From Callosobruchus maculatus (taxonomy: Eukaryota > Arthropoda > Insecta > Coleoptera > Chrysomelidae): 64,000 nucleotides of DNA. The notes below the pieces were generated by a model, which was given only the letters and a program-made list of their open reading frames with translations, ran no database searches and was not told where the DNA came from. The stretch covers positions 5,270,001-5,334,000 of the forward strand of contig CATOUR010000029.1 in assembly GCA_951848785.1 (NCBI GenBank), read 5' to 3'. Position 1 is the first letter of the stretch. Each line of letters begins with the position of its first letter. Shown one piece after another: positions 20,985-31,307 of the stretch. The position numbers and the translations under genes were made by a program.

Positions 20985-21490
20985 AGAAGATCGGCTAGAA
21001 CTGCAACTGCTAATAGAACTCATATACAAGTTCTGCAATATATCGCTCCAACCACCGGTCTGAGTCTCCAGGAGATTTTTGGAAGCGATCGATTTTTCTT
21101 CTTTATTTAGATTTCCTTATCTTATATCCACAATGGAGCAGCGTTTTGCTGATGAAATTTTGTCTGCTTTTGAGACCATAAATATAGAATATAATATAAG
21201 GCATAGGAATAATTTTAAATTAATCACCCTCAAATCATCACTCATTAGAGGTTCAATTATATACAATGGAGTGAAAATTTATAACAAACTTCCTCACTCT
21301 TTTTAAATTCAAAGTTATTTGAAAGTTTTCCATTCAAAATCTTAGAAATGTTCTGTTAGGAAAGCCGTATTATACACTGAATGAGTTCTATGACGGGTTT
21401 TAGTGAATATCTAACAAATTTTGTTTGTTATGCTTTGTCGATAAGAATCTTGTAGTTTCTTAGACAATAAAGTATATTTGTCTATCTATC
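20985..21490 (+). pseudogene. Non-LTR retrotransposon 3' end fragment
   Basis: Reads IRHRNNFKLITLKSSLIRGS, then IIYNGVKIYNKLPHSF with a stop at 21304. This matches the ORF2 C terminus of CR1/jockey-like LINEs (R....N......S......Y.G...YN.LP). The next frame adds KSYLKVF-like residues. The 3' UTR ends with AATAAAG and TTGTCTATCTATC near 21465-21490. Confidence 0.65.
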
Positions 21491-21988
21491 TTTTATGTCA
21501 CTACATCATAATGTAATGTTGAAAGTAATGTTGATATTATGTAAATAGATATCACAAATTTTCTGCCAATACCACCATCTGGAATCTTTCAATAAAGAAG
21601 CCGAACTACAGTATAACCTGTGGCAGAACAAGGTTGTGACTAGAGAAAACCTTATGGTGAACTAGACCTTAAGGGAAACAGACATATCCCTTCCTGCAAC
21701 AAGAAATGCAATACTAATTTTCTTGGCAAGTAGCAATAAGTAGCATAAAAGAGATCTTTCTCTATACTTTTCCATGTACTCAGAAAGATGGTAGGTACAT
21801 AAAGATAAGTAAAAACAATTTTAGTCGCATTGCTTCTTTCAGTTAAGGTCACTATATTTTCTTCATTGCTCATTATAAAATCTGGCTTTTTTCCAATGCT
21901 CTTAATGACTATCGCCTATAGTCACGTCGATAGATATATGTATAATCGTTATCAGAGTTTTTACATAAGCCTTGCAATTTTTTAGAGG

Positions 21989-22993
21989 GAGACTAAAACG
22001 CCAGACGCTCCCGAAATCCTCAGAGGAAAAACTGCACAGTCCTGGCCTCAAGGACTATCGGAGTGTATAGCGGCCCACAGATGCTCCGGAAAACCTCAAG
22101 AGGAAAAACTGCACAGTCCTGGCCTGAAGGCGATTGCAGTTTGGCCTGAATACACCCTGCTATACAGACGCTCAGGAAATCTTTCATTCAGTTCTAGCAA
22201 GCATGGTATCAAAAGACGATTATCTCCCTATTATTGGTTTGGTATTAGCAATAAATTGTGAAAGTAGCATCAAAATGCGTATTCATAGAAGCATTTGGTG
22301 TATGGAATGGCTGAAAATAATAGAACATTTTTCGCATACAAATCTACAATCAGAATTGAGAGTAACGCCAAAAGATTGGCACAACTATCAGAGGTTGGGT
22401 GAAAAAACTTGCCTGTAGCTGTTATAGCTACAGTTACCCCATTAATTTAAAAAAAATGATACTACTATGCGACGAGCTATTTCGCCTTATGAGAGACTAA
22501 CGGCAACATTTCTGTTTTTAGCAACTGGAAAAAGTTGCGAGGATTTGAAATCTTCAACGATAATATATCCGCATCAGGCTCTAGGTTACATAATTCCTGA
22601 AATATATAATGCAATCAGGTGTCCCGACCGAATGTCGAATTGTTTTTCAATTCCGCATCCGGCGGCCTGAGCAGTCTGACGAAACCGCCAGCGAACCTCC
22701 ACATACACTCCGATAATCCTTGAGGCCAGGACTGTGAAGCCCTTTGCACTTTGGCCTGAATACACCCTCCTTCACAGACGCTCAGGAAGCCTTTCAGTTC
22801 AGTTCAGTTCTAGCAAGCTTGGCATCAAAAGACGGCCTGCGCAGGCGATCGAATGGTTTTTCAGTTCCACATCCGGCGGCCTGTACAGTCCGGCGAACCT
22901 CCACATACGCTCCGATAATCCTTGATGCCAGGACTATGCATTTTTTGCTCTGAGGATTTCCGGAGCGTCTGTGGGCCGCTTTAGACTAACCAC
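21989..22993. mobile_element. Rearranged PIF/Harbinger element
   Basis: Left-end sequence (AGACGCTCCCGAAATCCTCA, then CACAGTCCTGGCCTCAAGGA) returns inverted at 22900-22993. A second partial copy of the left end follows at about 22074. A segment of about 85 bases (TTTGGCCTGAATACACCCT through TCTAGCAAGC) appears in direct orientation at about 22137 and 22746. The interior holds a Harbinger nuclease N-terminal fragment. Terminal duplication makes the exact borders uncertain; flanks look like TTA/TAA-type sites but a clean duplication is not visible. Confidence 0.65.
22245..22670 (+). pseudogene. PIF/Harbinger nuclease N-terminal fragment
   Basis: Frames in order: HRSIWCMEWLK...HFSHTNL, then SELRVTPKDWHNYQRLGE, a break, then RRAISPYERLTATFLFLATG, and ALGYIIPEIYNAI. 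These are the conserved N-terminal helices of insect Harbinger nucleases, which typically read ...L...ELR..D...F.NF.RM... and then ISPEERLTVTLRFLATGES....L...F..S...... IPE...AI. Stops lie between the two halves near 22417 and 22450. The catalytic domain is missing. Confidence 0.85.
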
Positions 22994-23079
22994 CCTCCAC
23001 AGGTTCAGGCGAATCTGAAATACCAGTCTCAATCATCATGGCCTTCTACTGCGTTAGCGCTTTTTGATCTAGTAGTTGC

Positions 23080-23344
23080 TTTGGGTAAAAAGAAATTAAA
23101 AAAAGTACGATATTGCGTAAAGGACAAATTATTAATTTTTTTGAGAACATTTTTCTATGAATTCCAAATACGCCGCTTCTTTCTGGCCACGGTCGTGATA
23201 GTATTTCGATTCTACTTGCCGTAGACATTGCTCATTATTGTGATAAATTACAATAAATTCTTCAAAACACGTGTAAGCACCAATCCATGATATAGAATGG
23301 TGAGAGTGCATGAAGTTATTTATGTATATGTCCACATTGTCCAC
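23080..23344 (-). pseudogene. MADF-domain remnant (Harbinger accessory protein)
   Basis: The minus-strand frame starting at 23344 reads CFEEFIVIYHNNEQCLRQVE, then YYHDRGQKEAAYLEFIEKCS, closely similar to the remnant at 6315-6539. It is truncated by stops near 23130. The two remnants also share flanking sequence (TCAGATTCGCC / GGCGAATCTGA), so they come from one element family. Confidence 0.75.
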
Positions 23345-24712
23345 TTGTAGAAAAAATACAATGTTTTCCTGGTAAGAATTTTGGAATCGGCATTAATTAA
23401 TTCTTAACTTGAAATCCGGAACTTTTTTGTTTTTTATGTGGCGGTGTTATTTAGAAAGTTGTCGTTTAACTCGTTTCCAAAATTGAAACGGGCTTTAATT
23501 TGAAAAAAAAATACCCGAAGTGGTTTAAAAGTGACAAAGTTTATTACGATCTACTGTGCACCAGCATAAGGCACGACAAAAGGCAAAAGAAAGTTGAAAA
23601 TATAATTGCATCAGTCGACCCATCACAAAATGGGTCGACACAAAGGAGATACGAATTTCCACGGAACATTCGAAAATCCTTATACAGGGTGTTCCTAAAT
23701 ATCATGTACAAACGAAAAGAGGAGATTCTTTGTTTTTTTATAACTGAAATTTCAAATAAAGGTAGGTCCGCAAAAAGGGGGGGGGTTAAAACCGTTTTGT
23801 GACGCTTTTTGACAAATAGCGCCGGTGTGATAAGCGCTATCAAGAAAAAAAGTTCAAATGATACATGGAGCCAACAAAATTTTTCACAATTTTGGTCTTT
23901 ACATTTTTCATGTTCGACCAATCGTTTCCATTCTACAGTGCCCCAAAGTTAGGGGGTGGTTTGTGATTGTTGTTACTAAAATTAGAATTTTATCGCGTAT
24001 TAAGTCGAAGAACGCTATCAAAAAGTTCTGTAACACTTTTTCTCCTAAGAGAAATAACATTTCTCATATCACTATTATGTTCAATTTTTTAAATAACACA
24101 TTTGGGCTTGAAAAAATATATTTAGGACGACATCGTTACCTACTAGCGATCTCAAAGCAGCGTTTTCAACCCTCCTCCCCCCTCCTACCCTCGAGCGGCA
24201 ACCTCCCGAGGTGGCAAACTTAGGTGGGCATTCGGGGGACCAATGTCTACCGTCCCACCAAATTTCATTTCTTTCCGACCTTTTGCTGTCAAAAAAAACC
24301 CCTATCGCCTCGACTATTACTACGTTCCAAAATCCCATCTATCGAGGGAGCAGATGAATTTTCGAGGACAGTCACGTGATTCCAGATGTTAGGGAGGTTG
24401 GAGTATTTATGAAACGGCAAAGATCTTTTTTTGACAATTTTGACATATCACATAACTTGTGCTGTTTTCTCCAGGGTGAGTGGGTATTTTCAGTCACAGT
24501 TGTTACCACCGGTTGTTACCATCTGAGCCCTGAGGCTGTTTTGCTTTTGTGAAAATGTTTTGTGGTGAAACTGAAAGGACATTCAAATGGATTCAAATAT
24601 TGAAAATATAAGAATGGATGAGCACTGCATCATTATAAGTACATCATGAAAACTGCATAAAGCTGCTAGCAGTTCTCTATAACAATAAAATTCCTTTCTC
24701 AAGAAGTACCCA
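23345..24712. other. Repetitive stretch without a recognised gene
   Basis: A frame with KKYPKWFKSDKVYYDLL starts at about 23500 but matches no family known to me. TACAGGGTGTTCCTAAAT at about 23690 looks like a MITE terminus; the following 650 bases (G run near 23780, C-rich patch near 24180) resemble dispersed insect repeats but have no visible second terminus. Confidence 0.4.
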
Positions 24713-24795
24713 CCTTCATTTACAACTAAAACTTTGTCAGTTTCTGTAATAATTTGATTATTTTCATCCAAAACATATTGAACTTCGTTTTCCAT
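24713..24795 (-). CDS. Candidate first coding exon of an unidentified gene
   Basis: ATG at 24795 gives MENEVQYVLDENNQIITETD and KVLVVNE up to a donor-like AAG/GTGGGT at about 24712. The composition (acidic, polar, no low complexity) is protein-like. A CpG-rich block lies about 300 bases upstream on this strand. No downstream exon was found, and no family was recognised, so it may be a chance frame. Confidence 0.25.
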
Positions 24796-25114
24796 TGTAT
24801 TTACTTCTAGACCATAGATTAAAATAAAGGGACAGCATAAAAATAAAGCAGAAGAGGCTTGTTGAGTTGTTAGCTGTCAAGTGAAAAATATCTCTTGACA
24901 GTCTTGACACAAAGGTCGCTAAAATCTCAATTTGATTTCCTTGCAAAACGATGACATCCATGGCCTCGGGAATGGAATAACGGAACACAGATTTTTGTTG
25001 ACAGTTTGATGTTGAGTGAATACTGAAACGCTACAGAGCAAATCGAGGTCTTTGATGGGATTTTGAAACGTAGTATAATTCGAACGCGTCAATTTTCGTA
25101 CTGGTTCGCACAAT

Positions 25115-25225
25115 CCGGCAACATAGTAAATGGCGTCGCGACGCCGACGCCGCTCGACGTCCGGAGGCGGAACGGCACGAGTCCAGCGTCCGTCTCTACG
25201 AATCGCCGCGCCGCGCCGTCATCAC
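25115..25225. promoter_or_regulatory. CpG-dense block
   Basis: Many CG dinucleotides in about 110 bases (GGCGTCGCGACGCCGACGCC and neighbours), against a CpG-poor background. It could be a promoter for the candidate exon to its left, or the end of an unrecognised transposon. Confidence 0.25.
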
Positions 25226-25242
25226 TGAGGCATTCCAAAACT

Positions 25243-26187
25243 ATCCGCATACACGGTGAACAACCATTACTTTGAAAACTATCACTAGGATCAACCATGG
25301 GACTGAAGAGGCTGGAGCCCCGGGCCCCGCGATTCTGTGGGGCCCCGCAAGGGCCATATTATTTGCAAGTTATTCATAAAGCGCCCCTTAAAACTATAAT
25401 AGTCCCGGGCCCCATAAAAGTTTAAGTCAGCGTTGCTATTAAGGCCCCTATAGAAATGGTTGTTTTTCGCGGCATCACAGCATCGCAGTGAAAGGAAAAA
25501 CTTTTGTGGAGATCGGGAGAAAACTGGAGGAAGCATTGAGCCTAATGGGCAGATACTGCAAAATTACCTAAAACCAAATACTGCCAAAACTAAAGAATGA
25601 GCCTTCCACCTAAACACACATAAAGCCCACAAGAAACTTAATGCATACTGGGAGGACAAGAGCTGGAACACATTAAAAAGCGAAAATATCTTATCCGCAT
25701 ATACGGTGAACAACCATTCCTTTGAAAACTATCACTATTAAGGCCCCCATAGAAATGGTGCTTTTTCGCGGCATCACAGCATCGCAGTGAAAGGAAAAAC
25801 TTTCGAGGAGGTCGAGAGAAAACTGGAGGAAGCCTTGAGCCTAATGGGCAAATATTGCAAGGAAAATTACCTAAAACCAAATCCTGCCAAAACTCAAGAA
25901 TGCGCCTTCCACCTAAATACACATAAAGCCCACAAGAAACTTAATGTATACTGGGAGGACAAGTTAGAGCTGGAACACACTAAAAAGCGAAAATATCTTA
26001 TCCGCATACACGGTGAACAACCATTCCTTAGAAAACTATCACTATTAAGCATGGGCGCCAACAGTGGGGGCAGGGGGGCCGTACCCCCTCCCTGGAGCAG
26101 CGAAGATAAAAAACTCGAACAAACTAAAAAGCGAAAATATCTGGGGGTTGTTCTTAATCGGAAAAACATACAAAGATCATTGTAGAT
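25243..26187 (+). pseudogene. Tandemly duplicated fragment of a jockey-like reverse transcriptase
   Basis: The best copy (about 25785-26000) reads GKTFEEVERKLEEALSLMG, NYLKPNPAKTQECAFHLN and LELEHTKKRKYL. A second copy in the preceding 300 bases has small deletions. After an insertion, KLEQTKKRKYLGVVLNRKN resumes at about 26112. These are the blocks after the YADD motif in jockey-like RTs. The boundary sequence TCCGCATACACGGTGAACAA recurs at about 25244, 25692 and 26003, so the array arose by tandem duplication. GGGCCCCG-rich sequence at 25310-25410 is unassigned. Confidence 0.75.
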
Positions 26188-28470
26188 ACACCAGACAGAA
26201 GGTCACATAATTTGATCCTTTTGAAACTACTGATAGAGTCGTGATTGAACGACATGCCACCATTCTTCAAGTGTGTGTGGCTTGCACAATTTCGTTCGAA
26301 ACCGACAAGGAAAATCGATCTCCGACAGATTTTTGGAACTCTGGCAATTCGACGGTTTTCTCGCATACACGGTCAAGAATACCAGATGTTTTTTTGTGTA
26401 CCCATAGCTTAATTTCGAGTCCAGAAGGATTTACAACGATCAATAAAATGTGCGGAATTTAAGCACTTATGAAAAATAATTTGCAACATAAAGTTAACCA
26501 ATTGATTAACGGATAAATAAAAAGGCACTAGTGTTTGCCTTATTTATTTTGTTCATTCCATGTCTTTACACGTTCTCCCTTTAATGTTTGAAGGCTACAT
26601 CAACAGTTGTGTTTTATGTTACCGCCATACCATAGCAGTTTAGGCACCTTCATGTCCTTGTATTTAGTATTTTTTCATCGACCCTGAAAAACGATCCCTA
26701 ATCGCTATGCAAGTATGTACTCATAATACCATCTCTTATTCCCCAAAACTTCTTAACGCGTAAAAATCAAAATCCACATTTAATTACATTATAAAAAAAA
26801 CAGACGGTCAGGGTGGACATCTTGAACCATTGGGCTATGATACACAACGATTCACTGATGCCAAACATCCAGGTCAAGTCGAGTGTTAAGAACACCATGC
26901 GCTCGAATCAAAGAGGACATCTAGCGGAGATGGAATTATCACCATTATCAGCCGCTATTTTAGCAGGCGACAGAAAGGTTCTGCCGGTGCGCCATCTGGT
27001 ACCCGAAGGTAACGGCAAACCAAAGAAAATCGCTGCTGTACAGCAGCAGACCTCTTGGTGGGACGCCACGGCGCGTCCGCTTGGCCACCAGAGAGCGCGG
27101 GTTCGATATACCTGCTATCACATGCTTCATGCTTCACATGTCTGGTAGATGTGAAAGAACCGATGCTCTCTATTTCCGTCAATCGACCTATGGCGCACTG
27201 ATGATCGCTAATAAGCGTGAAACAGCTGTCTGCATACTGGTGGATTGACGAAGATATAGAGCAACCCTCGTATAGCCGTTATTTTGTCCAATTATCATTT
27301 TTGGAGGATCGACAGAATTGGACAAAACTGGGCAAAAACGAACAAAATGCATGATTTGATTTTTTTATGATAACACCTTATAGGTAAAAGACATGGGTTA
27401 TGGGTCCTCTCTTCGTTTATTCAAATAATTAGCTTCCCCTGTTAGCTGTGCAAAATACCTAAGTTTTATTCATATTCGGAACAAGCTACACTTGGATAGC
27501 CATGGATTAGAGAAAGGCTCAAAACAAGTTGTGATAGAATGGAGTAGAATACATGTTGTTACATAGACACAATACCTGTTTCCTTTTCTGTTAGATTTTG
27601 CCTGAATATGTTGTGATAGAATGGAGTAGAATATATGTTGTTACATAGACACAATACCTGTTTCCTTTTCATGTGATGATGTTAGATTTTGTCTGAATAT
27701 GGAGAATTTGAAACTAAATCAGATCTGTCAATCACTTAACTTGTTACTACTATCGCAGGTACATTTTCCCAAATAAGGCAGAAAAATTAGAAATTTTTGG
27801 AACTGGAGAGGTTACGAAAATATTCTCAAACTCATTTCATGCTCTTAAGTTAGCAATTTTTGGTAAAATTAACCAACCAGTGAAACAAATTTCTAGAAGT
27901 ACCGCAATTAGGAGAACAAAATGGTTAAGAAATAGCCATTCTGTATTTTGCAGCTATTGAAACATCTGTCTTAGAAGAAGGTGTTTTCATTTTTAATTCC
28001 CACAGTGCAGAAAACACAAAGCTTTGTTACATTCACAAAGCATTAATCCATCCATCTGTACAGCTAAACCAAAATATTTAAAATACATACAGATGCACTA
28101 CATATATCTACTTGTTGGCCTTGAATCTCCTTTTCCATTTCCAATGACTACAAAGTGATTCCATCTATTTATGCAATACACTTGTTCTTTATAATAAATA
28201 GTAGGCATATTTTAAGTCTTTATTTTTAAATGTTTATTAGAGAAGCATAGTTAATTGGTGTTAAAACTATACTAACAGTCAGATAGATTGTATTCCAAAG
28301 TGTTTATGTATTGTTTACAATGTTTAGGTATTCTAATTCCTGTCCTATTTTTGATTAGTCAAAATAGTGACATATCAATACACTAATAATATACTATAGC
28401 ATCTTTTGTTTGTGAAAAACAAATTATTGTCATATAAAAAGTGGAAGGCTTGTCACACAGCCTAGATATA
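26188..28470. other. Stretch without a recognised gene
   Basis: A 112-codon frame at 26813-27148 has no recognisable motifs. A GCGGGTTCGATAT segment near 27100 is B-box-like but has no A box at the right distance. Inverted TTTTGTCCAATT / AATTGGACAAAA flanks a 25-bp spacer near 27285-27330. Confidence 0.4.
27528..27691. repeat. Direct tandem duplication, period 82 bp
   Basis: GTTGTGATAGAATGGAGTAG starts at 27528 and again at 27610; the copies differ at a few positions, and the second carries an ATGTGATGAT insertion near its end. Confidence 0.85.
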
Positions 28471-29390
28471 CAGGGTGTCCCTGAATTTTCTTGACACATG
28501 ATATTCTCATAACAAAGAAGTCCAAACGAAAACTGAGTGGAATATTTGTAAGTACTATATGGCCGATGATCGGGCCGATCATACCATGCTTTTGAAACAT
28601 TTTTTTGTACTTCAACCTTTAAAACTCAGCCTCAACATTTGTCTTTCAAATAGCACCAAATAGTTTTTCCAACACAAATTAAGACCTTATTTTATTCAAA
28701 ATCTTGTACAACCTTTGATTTTATACGCTAACTTATTTTTTTCGTAAAAGTAAAAAAATAATATAAATAAAATAAGATTTTGCGAGGTGCAAAAAATGGA
28801 TAAAATTAAAACTAGCTACATTTTAAGGGCACTGAATGACCTGTAATACATACGTTCTAAAACAAATGTCTTTTTTATCCTTTTTTATTATGAGAAAATA
28901 TTACATATTATGCCTTAAACAAATCCTCATTTTATTATCTTAATTACTTTTATGAACAAATCGGTTTGTGTATGTAGTCAAAGGCACTACAGGATTTTAA
29001 ACAAAATAATTTCCTCATTAATGTAGGAAAAGCTATGGCATGCTATTTGGAAAAAAGTTGGGGGTGAGTTTTAATGGTTGATGTAATTTTTTTTTTAAAT
29101 CATGGCATGATAGGTCATTTAATACTCTTAAATGGCCCACTTGGTTTTCTTGTTTTTCTTACATTACGCCTCAAACAAATCCTTATTTTATTTATTTTAT
29201 GCTTATGACTTTACAAAAAAAAATAGGTTTATGTATAAAATCAAAGGTACTATAAGATTTTAAATAAAATAAGGTTTTAATTTGTGTAGGAAAAACTATT
29301 AGGTGCTATTTGAAAAACTTTCAGTATTCGTTTGAACTTTTATTTGTTACCAGAACATCACATGTCAACAAAATTCAGGGACATCCTGTT
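28471..29390. mobile_element. Foldback/MITE element with long inverted repeats and TA target site
   Basis: Left CAGGGTGTCCCTGAATTTTC and right, inverted, ACAGGATGTCCCTGAATTTT, each next to TA (28469-28470, 29391-29392). Inversion continues inside: a segment near 28650-28745 (AAATAGCACCAAATAGTTTT...) recurs inverted near 29205-29320, and again partly near 28945-29040. TA duplication and CAGGGTGT ends suggest a Tc1/mariner-group element. No transposase is present. Confidence 0.75.
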
Positions 29391-29458
29391 TAAAAATAGA
29401 CTGATTAAAGCCAATTTTGACTTAAATAAATAAAAATACATTAAAGAGGAGTTATCAG

Positions 29459-29598
29459 CAGGCATGTATCCAGGATTGGGTTTTGGGGGGGTCCAGATTA
29501 GAGTTGCCACCTTAAATTTGCAAATTTGTGGATTCCATTTTTTAGATGGCATTTTATAATATTCCGGACCCCCTGGACCCGCTCTAAATATGTGCCTG
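29459..29598. mobile_element. Short hAT-type MITE, family member 1
   Basis: Starts CAGGCATGTATCCAGGAT, ends ATGTGCCTG, flanked by GTTATCAG (29451-29458) and GTTATCCG (29599-29606), 7 of 8 bases equal. The interior GTCCAGATTAGAGTTGCCAC is shared with the copy at 40696-40865. Confidence 0.8.
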
Positions 29599-29606
29599 GT
29601 TATCCG

Positions 29607-31307
29607 AATTAGAGCTTAATGATTATACCTGGGAACAGAAAGTTGAGAATTAAGCCAGAATATTTTTAAGAAACTAACCACACTTGAATGTCATTTTGAA
29701 TTCATTTAAAATATGTATCAGTTTATGTTTTAATTTTGTTATTAAAATAGACCTGGAGGTAAGCAACTTTACAATAAAATTTAATGATACTTCTGATCCA
29801 GTTGCTTGCTAAAGCCTGTATGAAAATACAAGGTACCTACCACTTTTGGATAGTTGTCAACTATACTATATAAAATACTTAAAAGACTGTATTGTCTATA
29901 AATCACTATTACTTTGGACAATAATCTCTCCAAATTAATACCTTTTTTTAACTAAAGTGGTCACTGCCTCTTCATTAACTAATTCATTACTCTCCTTTTT
30001 TTGTATTATCTCTGTTTTCTGTTTCTCAAAGAGCCTGTAAATTATTTCAAGAGTTTAAAGTTACCAATAAGTTCTTCTATACAAGTTAGGATCTTTTTCT
30101 GAAGAGGAAAAGCCTTCAAAGCTGCATTTTATCCACATTTTTGTGTTGCCTCTCCTGAAGAGCTAAAATGATGTTCTTTGGTTACCCTCCCCACATCAGG
30201 GTTACTTTGTACTTGAAGAACAAAGGAGACATAAAAATCTAATGGTGGGTTTATAAACTCTACTAAACCAAGAATGAAACTAACAACTAAGAATTAAGAA
30301 AAATAAATACAGGGAACCACCATCAACCCTTTATATCTGTCAATTAAACTAACAATTAACAATTTATTAATTAACCCACCATAACATTAAAAAAGAGGGC
30401 TGTTTTTCCAAAGGGAAGACAGTTTGTTGATACCTAGTAGTTTATTAAAAGAAAATCTTGCATAAAAGAGGAGCTTAAAAAGAAGGAATTTATAAAAATA
30501 AAAAATGTTACTCTGAGGTTCAACCTATCCTATCAGGTATATAAAACAATCATATCGTGAGTGAAATATCAGCAATACTGCAATATTATAATAAATTGTT
30601 ATCTTTACATACCAATACATTCAATACCAAGCCGGTTTCGCAACAATATAATGTGTATTAAAAAATGTAAATATACCATCTCCAGACATTGCAACTGTTA
30701 TTGGATAACTGTCAACGCAGATGCCCAGCCATCCATGGTAATGCCGGTTTGGCACTTTCAGTATTTTTACACTTCAAATAATATTTTTATGTGCCTAAAG
30801 GTCGAATTCTTTTGAAAAATCAGCTGCTACAACAATCAAAAATATCATGTGTGGCAGGTAGGGGACCGTAGGAGTATTACCTGACATTCCTGAGCTAATG
30901 AGGTATCAAAACACTTACCTTTGGCGACGGGTTCTCATAGTTTTGCAGGAGCTCTTGGATTTTCAGAAGTCTCACAGCGGAGTTTTAGCGAAAAAGCACT
31001 TTTTACGGTTTAACTCACGTCCGAAGTCGCATAAAGTCACTCAGATGTCATAAATAACCCAACAATAAACGCCATATTCGAAACAGTGTTGCCACGAACG
31101 ACAAGTGACAGATGACAGATCACGGGCGGTGCCAATCGCGGAAGATAAAAATAAAATTCTCTACTCCAAAATCCAACTTCCAAGTTCCAACCTAACCCTA
31201 ATAACCTTTTTTTTATTGGTGTAACGTGAAGTAACGTGTAACCCTTGTCACTTTTGCGAGAAGTTAATAGTTGTAGAAAATAAAAACCCAAAATTGCCCT
31301 TTAAAGA
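29607..31307. other. Intergenic region upstream of importin-4
   Basis: No gene recognised between 29607 and about 31000. The last 250 bases before the importin-4 ATG are more GC-balanced and probably hold the promoter and a short 5' UTR; no TATA box is evident. Confidence 0.4.

Noticed and set aside
26813..27148. 112-codon plus-strand frame
   Set aside because: No recognisable domain or codon pattern, and no splice context; left within the unassigned stretch.
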